A stretch of 64,000 nt of DNA from Rhinopomastus cyanomelas (lineage: Eukaryota; Chordata; Aves; Bucerotiformes; Rhinopomastidae): contig VXBP01008245.1 in the NCBI GenBank assembly GCA_013400115.1, positions 1-64,000 of the forward strand, written 5' to 3'. This document shows positions 9,603 through 20,104 of the stretch, piece by piece; within the stretch, counting starts at the first letter, position 1, and every line of letters begins with the position of its first letter. Made by a program: the position numbers and the translations under genes. The notes under the pieces are model-generated. The model was not told the DNA's origin and did not search any database. It was given only the letters and a program-made list of their open reading frames with translations.

Positions 9603-11912
9603 TTCCAATGATAATTTATTTATTAATTAAACATAATAAAAGGACTTAAACACAGTTTTCTAATTTGCTGTTGCAAAAAATACTGACATTTAACAGTGGA
9701 AGCCTGTCCAGTTCATTAAAGAATCCTTTATTCTCAGACATGTATTCATGGCTATTTAAGAACTCAGCTTTTTTGAATGAACAACATCCAGTTTTTTGTT
9801 TATATAAGAGAGAAAACATTAAAAGAAGTCACTGAAGCTGTCCCCACATTTTTCAAAATATTTTGTAACATTGTCAGAAAATTACATGAATGCTAATTAG
9901 CATCTGCTGTTTAGCATTTCACTGCAAGAGCATAATAGGATAAGTAAATGGTCCTTTTTAAAAAACAAATGTCTTTCTTTGCAGTGATGGGCTTGATGTA
10001 AAACACATCTGCCATCATCTATTCCAGTTTAAAAAATGAAGTTGAACAAGGAGAAAGCTATTTAAGGGATTTTCTTTTTCTTGTCTATGCCGAGCATAAA
10101 AAGATTCAAGGACTGCAAGAGACTGTGACAGTTTAAGCTTACCATTTAGGAAAAAAAAAATCTTTATTCTCCAGACTATTTTTTTAATTTGGTCTTGTTT
10201 CAGTTTTTCTAAATTCTGAGAAAAACACGTTGTTTGTAAATAAGTGTATACATATCTGCCCTGATCCTCATTAGTCTCAGGCTAGGAAGTAAAGCCATTG
10301 CAAAGGCTGTGCATGTGAAAAGGCTTTTGCTCACAAAAACACAACTTGGTGCAGCAATACATAGCTGGCTGTAAGCAGTTATTACCTTTGTTAATTAGAA
10401 ATTATTACTAAACATTATTTGTTTTTATACTTTTAATATCTCCTTAAATTTATGATATATATGTCCCTGGACAGAAATGTGTGCTGTATGAATTGTGATA
10501 AAACACTTTTATTATTCAAGGTTTTGGGGTTTTTTCATGATGCAAACAAAATCTGGGCAAATTCTGCAGTTCCATTCGAAAAACATCATTGATAGTAAAG
10601 GTTGTGGGCACTCAACATACCTAGCCATATTGTTATCCTCTTTCCTTAAAGCAAAATATCAGGCACTGTATGTAGTTTAAATGCTATGTAGCTTTAATCC
10701 ACAATAGTAATCTATGAGAGTTGGAAAGGTCATCCAGTTTCTTGGCAGAAAAGGAGATTTATTAAAGGCATCGCTAGAAAATTGCTACAAATGGAAATCT
10801 ATTTGTTTGTGCCTCACATGAAGCTACAGATAAACTGGAAATAAGTTTTAAAAAAAAAAAAAAGAGTATGTCTGCCTTGCTCCCAGATCAATGCAAATGA
10901 TATTTTGTTTTTATGGACCAACATCTTTTGCAGTGTGTAATGGTTAATAATTAATGCAATACATCATTTCCATTTGAAGGAAATAGCTGAGACACTCACC
11001 CCTCGGGACTTCTATATCTCAAGGCAGTGTGCAAAATGTGCTAGTTCTAGGATTATATCTGCATAAGAATGGGCTAAGAATTAACTTACAATTTTATCTG
11101 AAGTGAAAAAAGTTTTATGCCACTTTATTTTTTCCAGACCTGTTCACCCTCAATGTGCCCAATTCTCCAGTCACATCAGACGATCACTATCATCTGCGAT
11201 TCACTTAGGCTAAGTTATAAGAGGATTCTGTTAATCTTTCCAGTTCCACATCTTTCTCAAATCCCAGATTAAATGAAAGTCTCACCCTTCTCCTCGTAGC
11301 ACTTCCTTCTGCACAGAAAGTCAAACCAGGCAGCTTGTTTCGCTGGGAATTGCAGCATTTCCCATGGATAATTGATGTGAATAATACAATGTGCAGGACT
11401 CTGGTGCACCTTAGGCTAGCAGCTCAATGTAGAAATGGGTTGAATCATTTCTTTAGTTCTCCTTATTTGCTTTGATTTTTATGAGCTCTTTCTTTCCTCT
11501 TTCCCCCTGAAATGACACTTCAAAACTATGAGGCTTTTTGTGGTTTAATAATTCTCTATGTTTAATGAAATTATATCAGTTACTGAATTTTAGCTATTTT
11601 TTTTCCATTTCCCCTGTGGTCTGCAAGGAATAATAAGGACAAACAAGGTGTGTCTGTAAAGTGGAGCTTTCATGCTGGCAGAGTGTTGGACTGAAAGATG
11701 TTTCATGCCCACATGTACTTGCATATATTTACTGTCTGAGAGTAAGATCAATACTTCTAATATTCTTTAAACTTATTCTAGATAGCATGTTAAAATAACA
11801 TGAGTTAACAGTCTGGAATCTTATAGTTCCTTGTAGGTCATGAAGATCAATCCACAAAACTATGTAGACTATACTGCTATAAAACGCACTACTAACTCTT
11901 ACCAGTGACACA
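9603..11912. other. No recognised feature
   Basis: About 2.3 kb of AT-rich DNA without recognisable repeats or exons, with short A- or T-runs near 10150 and 10850. All frames are short and unremarkable. Confidence 0.5.
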
Positions 11913-12361
11913 CAGTAAGGAGGTGGAGCACCTCCCTTATGAGGGGAGGCTGAGGGAGCTGGGTTTCTTTAGCTTGGAGAAGACCGAGGGGTGACCTCAT
12001 TAATGTCTACAAATATTTGACGGGTGGGTATCAGGAGGATGGAGCCAGGCTCTGCTCAGAGTCATGTAATGATAGGACGAGGGGCAATGGGTGTAAGTTG
12101 GAACATAGGAGATTCCACATCAATCTGAGAAGGAACTTCTTCACAGTGAGGGTAACAGAGCACTGGAACAGGCTGCCCAGGGGGGTTGTGGAGTCTCCTT
12201 CACTGGAGATGTTCAAGGCCCGCTTGGGTATGTTCCTGTGTGACTAGTTCTAGATGATCCTGCTGTTGCAGGCGGATTGGACTAGATGATCTTTCAAGGT
12301 CCCTTCCAATCCCTAATGATTCTGTGATTCTGTGATTCTGTGAATCTGTGATTCTGTGAAT
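11913..12361 (+). mobile_element. CR1 LINE 3' end, young subfamily
   Basis: It starts in the EVEHLPYEERLRELG stretch of ORF2 and runs to the tail. The C-terminus (SCNDRTRGNGCKLEHRRFHINLRRNFFTVRVTEHWNRLP to MFLCD, 12017-12247) is readable, and the last residues meet a stop just after. A small deletion near 11985 (LEK-RRLRGDL) breaks the frame. The octamer tail is longer than usual. Confidence 0.95.
12318..12361 (+). repeat. Expanded CR1 octamer tail (GATTCTGT)n
   Basis: Five units of GATTCTGT, the fourth being GAATCTGT, followed by a partial unit. Most copies in this window end in two units. It is either slippage after insertion or tail extension during target-primed reverse transcription. 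Confidence 0.9.
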
Positions 12362-13738
12362 GTTAGATATGGCATGAGCTTCAAAAATCTTAGATTAAAT
12401 TATTGACAGTGAAGCCTTCAACAGTTTCCATAAACCTGAAATAAATCTCAAGCATAAATGTAATCTGTAAAGTTACAGAATACAATACAGGATACAAGAA
12501 CACAAACTGAGTGCAGAACTCTGACTTTTTGAGCATTTCCAGTTCCAAATTCATATTACATGTAGAGCAAGTGTCATTAAAATCTTGACATTTACTGCTG
12601 ATGGTAGTTAAACTTCATATGGTATTTGCAGTGCTCCCCATTCTCAGCATAGGGAACCTGCAAATGCCTCACCAACTGTAAATGTCAAGACTTTAATGGT
12701 TCGTTGTAATCATTATGAGACAGATTCTGATAACTTAGCCCAAAGGCTAAGAAGCCTTCTTAGCATGAAGAAAATCACTGACTTTAGCAGCACCATTTGT
12801 GGTATTGTTAGGTAGAAGAAGCTCATCTACTGCAAATCTAAAGTTGAGTAACTGTTTATATTAGGTCTTCATATGTTCTTCAGCTTTTCTTTAAGCTGTT
12901 TTTTTTTAACCCATATCCAAAATAAGAAAATCCACTGAAGCACAGTAGAAGGCAATGCCTGTTTGATGTAGTGTAGGAAGATACTGAAATATGAGAAATA
13001 CATTAACACAGTAGTGAACCTGTGTAAAAATTCTCTTGATCAAAAGTTCTTTGCTTGACCGTGGATATTTGGTTATGCAACTCATATATTTTGACTAATA
13101 CATTAGTTGTAAATGGCAAGGAATATTTTGCAGGGAATGGGTTGGAGGGCCTCAGCGTCTATAAGACAAGGTCAGGGCCACAGCCAGTTTCAGCAAGTTT
13201 TGGGCACAGACAAACCATGGGTGAAAGGTAAGCCAGTTGGACGACTTTGTGGCATCTCTGCAATAAAAGGAAAGAAAAAGGTGGAAGTAGGTATGAGGAG
13301 GAAGTAACAATGTTGGAGTAGTAGGAAGTGCTCCACAACAGAGCAGGCACACCCCCAAAGGGGTTGCTGCCGGTAGATCATGACAGAACAAGTACACATG
13401 CCTAGAAACTGAGGACCATGAATAAGCTCACATGAAAGCAGGTACACTTCTAAAAAGAGACTGTATTACGTAGAGAAGTCATGCTAGAGCACAGGAAGCA
13501 AGTGGAAAAGAAAGAAGCAGCAGAAAAGGAAAAGTGAGAAATAAGGAGTGGCAGATGGAAGCAGCTATGCACTGACCTAGTATCTACTTTTTGCTTCACT
13601 GAAGGAAGTAAGTGTAAACCTCTGGAAAAAACAGAAGGGGAAAAGAGGTATCTGCAGTGAAGGAGTAAAATAGAGACTAGGAGAAGTTTTTGAAGGGACA
13701 TGAGGCCAAGAGTGAAATGCATTCTGGAGACACAGGAT
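12362..13738. other. No recognised gene; purine-rich in the right part
   Basis: Unique-looking DNA. From about 13240 the plus strand becomes purine-rich (many GAAG, GGAAAAG and AGAGAAG runs, on to 13740), which produces several pyrimidine-strand frames on the minus strand rich in Leu, Ser, Pro and Phe. These look compositional, not coding. Confidence 0.5.
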
Positions 13739-13830
13739 TGTAGAATCACAGAATCCTTTAGCTAGTAAAGACGTGTCAAGATTATTGAGTCCAAGCATTA
13801 ACCCAGCTGTACAAAGTCCACCACTAATCT
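13739..13830 (-). mobile_element. CR1 3' end, short, old, minus strand
   Basis: TAGAATCACAGAATC followed by an old-type CR1 3' UTR (GAGTCCAAGCATTAACCCAG) on the reverse strand, under 100 bases long. It abuts a plus-strand CR1, giving a back-to-back pair. Confidence 0.7.
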
Positions 13831-14191
13831 GAGGGAATTGGCTGATGCAGTTGCCAAGTGACTCCATGACAGCTGATAATTCGTGTCAGTCAGGTGAAGC
13901 ACCTACTGACTGGAAGAAGGGGAACATTGCACACATTTTTGAAAAGGGTAGTAATGGGCACCTCATAAACTACTGACCTGGCAGTCTCACCTCAGTGTCT
14001 AGGAAGATCATGGAACAGATGCTCTTAGTGGATAATGGCACATGTTGGACAGGAAGGTGATTCCAGACAGCCAGCGCATCTTTATCAAGTACAAGTCCTG
14101 CCTGGCCAACCTGTGTCTTTCTACAAGGGAATAACTACATCAGTGGACAAGAGCAATGAATATCATCTACTTGTATTTGTGTAAGGCCTTT
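13831..14191 (+). mobile_element. Old CR1 LINE, left part (RT region)
   Basis: Decayed ORF2 beginning at an ELADAVAK-like stretch, then GEAPTDWKKGN, an SLTSVSRKIMEQ equivalent and a YLYLCKAF segment near 14170-14190, the usual site of CKAFDTVPH. It stops there because a younger CR1 has landed in it; the remainder resumes at 14318. Confidence 0.8.
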
Positions 14192-14317
14192 CAAGGCCCA
14201 CCTGGATGCGTTCCTCTGTGATCTGTGTTAGAGAGCTTTGTCCTGCTCCGGCAGGGGGGTTGGACTCGATGATCTCTTGGGTCCCTTCCAACCCCTAACA
14301 TCCTATGATCCTATGAT
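14192..14317 (+). mobile_element. Young CR1 3' end nested in an older CR1
   Basis: A 126-base CR1 terminus: TCAAGGCCCACCTGGATGCG, a stop, GGCAGGGGGGTTGGACTCGA, the TCCCTTCCAACCCC block and CCTATGATCCTATGAT. CTTT stands on both sides (14188-14191 and 14318-14321), either a 4-bp target duplication or junction microhomology. It is clearly less diverged than its host element. Confidence 0.9.
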
Positions 14318-15228
14318 CTTTGACTAAGATACAGATTTAATGAACGGACTGTTCAGTGGATAAGTAATTGGTTGGAAGATTTGACCACAAAGTAGTGGTT
14401 GATTGCTTGTAGTCCAGGTGGAGACAGCTTATCATCCAGAGAGACCTGGACAAGCTGGATAAGTTAATGAGGTTCAGCGAGGCCAAGTGCAAAGTCCTGC
14501 ACCTGGGTCAGGACAATCCTCCATATAAATACAGTTTGTGGAATTGTATGATTGAGAGAAGTCCTGCTGAGAAGGGCTAGGCATTACTGGTTGACAAAAA
14601 TCTGGACATGCAAACAGAAGGCCAACCATACTGGGGCTGCATCAAAATAAGCATGACCAGCAGGTCAAGATCAGTGACTGACCCTCCTCATTGTCCCCCT
14701 TTACTCTGCTCTGGGGAGACTCCATCTAGAGTACTGTGTCTAACTCTGGAGTCCTCAGCACAAGAAGGACATTAATGTTTTGGAGCAGATTTAGAGGACA
14801 GCCACAAAAATGCTCAAACACCTTTGCTATGACAACAGTCTGTGGGAGGTGGGGTTATTCAGCCTGGAGAGTAGAAGGCTCCAGAGAGACCACAATGCAG
14901 GTTTTCAGGACTTGAAGAAGATCTATAGGAAAGATAGGGACAATTGTTTGAACAGGGCCATTGTGACAGGACAAGGTAATGGCTTTAATCTGAAAGAGAG
15001 GAGATTTGAACTGGATATAGGGAAGAAATGTTTTACAATGAGGTTAGTGAAACAGTGGAAGAGGTTGGACAGAGACATGGTGAAGGTGCCATCGCTGAAA
15101 ACATTCAATGTCAGGCTAGATGAGGCTTTGAGCAACGTGATCTAAGGATCCCTGATCACAACTGAATGTTGGACTAGATGCTCTTTACAGTTTCTTTCCC
15201 ATCCAAACCATTCTTTGATCCCATGAAA
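14318..15228 (+). mobile_element. Old CR1 LINE, right part (RT thumb to 3' UTR)
   Basis: This continues the interrupted old copy. There is an LFSG.ISNWLEDL-like stretch, AKCKVLHLGQDNPPYKYS at about 14490-14530, SRSVTDPPHCPPLLCSG in shifted frames, then the C-terminal frame 14810-15145 (111 residues). That frame has DNSLWEVGLFSLESRRL, GNGFNLKERRFELDIGKKCF and VPSLKTFNVRLDEALSNVI. The frame is open but has no upstream catalytic domain. The 3' UTR ends near 15228 with a weak tail. Confidence 0.8.
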
Positions 15229-16439
15229 GTATAATTTTTTTTATCTTTTCTGATGCAAAATGAGCTTTATGTAAATTTGAATTGTTCATTACTTGACAGA
15301 AATGTTTAACTCTAACTAGCTTAAGAATACTAGGCAAGTTCTTTTCTAGTGTTCTGCATCCCTACCTTCTTGTATGTATTTTGAATACGAAGACTAGCGG
15401 TGTAATGCTCCAAGTTAGATTCTATTGTATTATTATTTTGACTAGTGAAGTTCCCTACAGCAGAAAGATCGTGGCTATGCAGTTGTGCAGATCTGTAAGC
15501 AGAAATGATCTTTCAACTCCAAACTCATCAACTGAAAGAATAACCTAAGAGTGGGAACTTGAGATTTAGATTCTCATTGCCACTATATAGCTCAGATTCT
15601 GCATGAAATTACTATAAAACATACTTTTGTTGTAGAAGCATGCAGTGTGCTATTCAGCAAACAGAATGCAAATAGCAAATGCAATAAGGAAAGTACAAGA
15701 TATATTAATGCAAAATAACAGTTGACATTCAGCAAACACAAAGACTGGTAAAGTCAATGTTGTGGTTCCCAAAGAAACCACATCTCATCTCCTTTGCATA
15801 AACATTTTCTTTAATATGTGGCTGGATTATGGTTTCCATGGGAAAATATCTGTGGATAGGGACATTTATCATTTCCCTTTGTAGAGCACTCAGTAAGAAA
15901 TTGCTGTTATTAATAACCTCAGTTTCTTGGACTCCAGCAAAACAGTATTAAAAATGGCATGAACACTGTGAGCACAGAGCTGAGAAATAGTTTCCCTTAC
16001 ACTTCTATTTAAGATTTCTTTTCATTCTAGTCTAATCTTCCCCCTTTGGTCTTAACTGATGAGCTTTTTGTTTACTTAAGAGAGTCTGCCTGATTCCCAT
16101 CAGACTATGGAGTTTGTGTTGCTCAAATATCCAGGTACATTGTTAGATGTATGGTATCATTCATGTATGCAGTAGGACAGACACGGGAGGAATTCAGAGG
16201 CTTTCTAAGTTTTTAGGTTTAAGACTTGGCACTGAAGTAGTTAATGCGTGCACACTCCTAAAGTGGTCCATTCCAAATTCATCTTCCTTACCTTTCAGCC
16301 TGGACAATTAGTGACTCTTGGAACAAGTGTTTTTTGAAATGGAAAGAAAAAGAACTAATGGGACTAGTTTGAAGCTTCCTGTTTCTTGTTGGGAAAGCCT
16401 TGTCTTTGTTTGAAGATAAGCATGGTGTCACAGGACTGG
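15229..16439. other. No recognised feature
   Basis: About 1.2 kb of AT-rich unique-looking DNA with no recognised element. Confidence 0.5.
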
Positions 16440-16947
16440 GATGTCACTAGAAGCCATCTCACCCTTTGGAACATGCTAAATGGAGAGAAAATGTGAGTTT
16501 TAAACCTCAGAGATCAGTGGAGGAAAGGTTTTCCCTGTAACCCGTTGTTTGTAGAAGTGGAGAGATTCCTCCCCGCCCAGACCCAGTTTATGGCCTGTAG
16601 ATGTTGGTGCACTGGTAATAGGGGACTGGCTTGGAAGTATATGGAACAGATACTGGGCATTAAAGACACCATTGGCACAGAGGAATGTATCTACAGGCTG
16701 AAAATAGACATCGTGCGTGTTTCCACAAGGAAAAGAGCTGCTGGAGGTTTCTTACTTTGAAGGCGTGGAGGTATTTGATGCATCCCTTTTTCTGAGGTTC
16801 TGAGAGGTGGAGGGGTGGTAGGTGATGCATGTTTTAATCCCCTCCTTGCAGTTTTAGAAAGGAGGAGGGGTGGTGCTTTAATGGCTTAGGTGATCATCAT
16901 ACTGGTTAGACCTTTTCTTTTTTCTTGCATGAAAGCAAGGGGTGGAG
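16440..16947 (+). mobile_element. Possible 3' internal remnant of an endogenous retrovirus
   Basis: The sequence directly before the LTR ends in a purine run (GAAAGCAAGGGGTGGAG, 16931-16947) placed as a polypurine tract would be, at the LTR's TG start. A 71-residue frame (16545-16760) upstream has no domain I can name. The LTR has no target duplication across this junction, which also suggests that the left neighbour is viral and not host. Its left limit is unknown; no 5' LTR is seen upstream in this window. Confidence 0.4.
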
Positions 16948-17164
16948 TGTTGTAGTTTGAAAATTGCTAGCGTTTTCAAACATACAGCAGTTCTGCTTTC
17001 ATGAAGAAGAAAAGAAAAGGAAGTTGGTTTGTTTTGGAGGACCCCTCCCCCAGAGGGGACTTGTCCTGGGGGAAGGTGTCCCTGGTCCTGGACCTGCCCG
17101 GATGTCCGTGTTGGGTGAGCCTATGAAAAAGCAGAGCGGGCGGTTTGTTTTGAGAAAAGGCAGG

Positions 17165-17191
17165 AAGAAGAAGAAGGAGAAGAAGGAGGAA
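17165..17191 (+). repeat. GAA/GGA-type purine microsatellite inside the LTR
   Basis: A run of AGAAGAAGAAGGAGAAGAAGG type. The corresponding place in the sister LTR lacks it, so it adds to the length difference. Confidence 0.7.
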
Positions 17192-18108
17192 GTATGTAGC
17201 CTGCTCTTGTGCGCTGCAGGCCCTCTTGGGCTGCGGCTTCTCAGCCGAGCGCCCCCCGCTCCCCCGCCCCATCCGTTCTCGGGACGGTGGCGGGGAGGGG
17301 GAAGGGCACGGGATGCGGCTCGGCCGCGGCTTTTCAGCGATTGCAGCCGCTACTGCGGGAAGAGCAGATGCCCCGTGTTCGCGTAGCCCCATGTCCTCGG
17401 CCGGACTGCCAGCTGTGATTCGCCTCGGCCTCCAGTAGCGCCGATGTGCCGCGGTCTGGAGGCGCACTTGTAAGCTCTCCCCGCCCTGGCGCTAGCTGCG
17501 AAGTTTGCCGCAGGTTCTCCAGTGGCTCCGCTGCTTTTGGAATGGAGGACGCGCCGGTTTGCACCGCTCCCCGTCTAGTAATGGGCAGCCTTCGCATCTG
17601 CCGCGGTTCTTCAGTGGTCGTGGGAAGACCCTGATTTGTGCCGCTGTGCCCCCTGCTCCGCGCAGCCCTTTTGCCTCGGGCCTGAACCTGACACCATGAT
17701 CCGGGCGATCTGGGAAAAGCAAGACTGAGTGCAGCCACCTCCCACAGCGCAGCTTCAGCATTTTGGTAACGTTGTGGTATGCTGGGGTGCCCCCTCTTCC
17801 CCCCTGGAGCTGAGACAGGAGGAGAGAAGAGAGGAGAGGGCCTTGAGAATCTTCTCGGCCTACTGTGGAGTGTGGGCGTTGCCCTGTTGATCCAGCGATG
17901 AACGTGCCTCCATTTTGGATCCCCCACGTGACTGGGACTGAGCGATGGATCGCTGCCATTTTGGAGAGACTGGTCAACGGGAAGAGAAGCTGTGTGTCAT
18001 TTCCTGCCGCTGAGGAAGACTGGGGGTGCTTTTAAGTTTTGGGGGAGGTCCCTTCGTGCATAGTTGGAAAGCCGAAGGATTTGAGACTCCTTAAATCTTG
18101 GATCGGGA

Positions 18109-18196
18109 GGACAGAGACAGGGGCTTGTAGTTGTAGTTGAGTTGTGTTGTAGTTGCCCAGATCTCTTAGGTCGGAAGGACAGAGACAGGGGCTTGT
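18109..18196 (+). repeat. Internal tandem duplication in the LTR, 68-bp period
   Basis: The 20-mer GGACAGAGACAGGGGCTTGT occurs at 18109-18128 and again at 18177-18196. The sequence before each copy (ATCTTGGATCGGG versus ATCTCTTAGGTCGGA) is also related. A further GTTGCCCAGATCTCT match links 18152 with about 18288. Confidence 0.85.
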
Positions 18197-18570
18197 TGTT
18201 GAAATGCATGCCGCCTGCACCGGGGTGCAATTGAGGCGTTAAGGGAGAGAGTGGTGGAACTCGTCTCTGGTTTGCATGCTGTTGGTGTTGCCCAGATCTC
18301 TGTCGTGACCCAAGGCTCAAACGATAGTAACTTCCCATGGTATTTTCCTCAGATAGTGTAATGGCATGTTTGATGCAGTTTCTAGTTTGAGTGCACCAAC
18401 TTGGTTTTTATTTGTTTTATTCTTTTTGTTTCCTTTTTTTTCCTTTGTCTGTATACAGTTAGGCTAATAAACTTTTATCCAGTATCCTAAGCCATTCATT
18501 GTCTGGCAAATTTGTCCGAGATGTCATCGAGACCTTGCTGAAATTAGTGGAGAATCCCCAACCTGCTACA

Positions 18571-20104
18571 AGGTAGCAGCTTTGTCCAGTTATGTAAGAA
18601 CCTCCGTATGTCTTTCTGCTGGAGTTTTTGTGGTGTGTGAATTAAATGTGTCCTGTTATTTCCCCAAGCTGAGAAAGCCTTTGGTTTTGCCTATGACTTT
18701 AAAAGTGTTTTTTCAAAACTTCTTTTTTTTGTATGGTTTTTTTTGACCTATTGACATATTAACTAATCTAATTAGTTCATCTTGTCTCAGACCTGATTAA
18801 CAGGATCAACCAATGACATATACATACAGATAATAGGGTATTTCTCCCTCACATTCTCCAATACCAGCTTTGTTCAGAACCTTTAGTGTCTTTTAAAGAT
18901 CTGGAATGCATTTGGATCACACTAGTGATATGATTACAGCGTAGGCCAAATTAAATTAGATGGAAGAGTTTATTTCATATCCTTTAGCTGTTTGCAAAAC
19001 TCTCCTAGTGAGTCCCAATGTTAGCAATGGATGGGGACACCTTTTATTCAGAAGCATTTCACAAGATAAAAACAGTAAAAAAACCCAGTAACTTACTGTG
19101 AAATTATCCAGGTTATGTTTTTCCATTATTGAGGATATGCAAGTGCGACACATCAATGCATGCCATCATGAAGCCTCTTCTAGCATATCATTATCTTATA
19201 CAGAGAACACACCGCTAAGCTTCACAGTTTTCTTGCCAATACCACTTTCATCATAATGTTTTCTACTGTGGAATAGTAAAGTGCTTAAGTTGCAGAAGGA
19301 GTATGCCCTTCAGTTATTGATTATGTAGCTGAGCAAACATAAATATATAAGTAAGAATAATTATATACCTAAATGTTATAAAATTGCCAGCTCTGTCAAT
19401 TTTATGCAAATTGTTAGTCATGGAAAATGCATTTTCATCATAATGAAATGAAATGATAGACACACTCTCGGAAAATAAACAATATTTGCTCTTGTGCAAT
19501 TGCTTACATAATTTATGGAGATGGCAGACAGGTTGACAGCAAATTGATACTTAGACAAATCTATTTCACACAACTGCAGTTAATCAAGTTGCTCTCTGGC
19601 TCTGTTGAACAAATGTTATTTGTTGTAATCCCCAAAGAAATTAAGAAACTAAAATTATTTGAAAAAAGTATCTGTCCAAAGCATGTCGCTTCTTCCAAAT
19701 GTTCTTTGAGTACTAAGAGTGAACAAACCTTCCTCTAATATCATGTAACAATAACAAAGGCTGACTTTCAACCCCTTCGGAGGAAAAGAAATCTCATTTA
19801 GTTATCTCTACCAGCTTTTACACTGGATTTTTTCATCCCTTAGAGAAATTGCCTTAAATGTATATATTAAAGCCTCAGGATCCTTTTATTTAAATCAAGT
19901 CAGGGCTTAACAGAAAGTTTTGGAGCAATAAAAAACTTCCATGATGGTTTTCCGAGTTAATAAATTCTTTCATATATTCTGCAATGGCACTATTATGTAG
20001 TTGTTAGGGGTTTAGGTTTTTTATTAGGTATCTGGATCTCTAAAGAAAAAAAATTGTAATATATGTCTTACATTTTATTTTTTTTTTTCAGTTAGAATGA
20101 GTGT
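18571..20104. other. No recognised feature
   Basis: AT-rich unique-looking DNA of about 1.5 kb, with a short T-run near 20080. No gene or repeat was recognised. Confidence 0.5.

Larger units (their letters stand above)
16948..18570 (+). mobile_element. ERV LTR, about 1.6 kb, GC-rich, likely a 3' LTR
   Basis: It begins TGTTGTAGTTTGAAAATTGC and ends CCAACCTGCTACA, with canonical TG...CA ends, a GC-rich middle (17200-17950) and AATAAA at 18466-18471 close to the end. The start, the TTTCATGAAGAA segment, GGACCCC, CATTGTCTGGCAAATTT, TCGAGACCT and the end all recur in the element at 30906-31954, so the two are the same family. Bases after the LTR (AGGTA) do not match those before it (TGGAG). The class is uncertain; ERVL-like is a guess from its sister's 5-bp duplication. 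Long frames across the GC-rich part (up to 197 residues on the minus strand) have no viral domains. Confidence 0.8.

Noticed and set aside
12318..12361. CRISPR-like short repeats
   Set aside because: Direct octamers without spacers, and the tail of a CR1 element.
13152..13867. Several overlapping minus-strand frames
   Set aside because: They come from a purine-rich plus strand that lacks minus-strand stops; Leu/Ser/Phe/Pro-rich with no domain.
17200..17480. CpG-island gene promoter
   Set aside because: The CpG-rich block is part of a repeated LTR whose start and end recur at 31 kb; no exon follows.
17334..17927. Long minus-strand frame (197 residues) as a gene
   Set aside because: It lies wholly inside GC-rich LTR sequence, has Pro/Arg/Ser-rich composition and no domain; overlapping frames on both strands are equally open.
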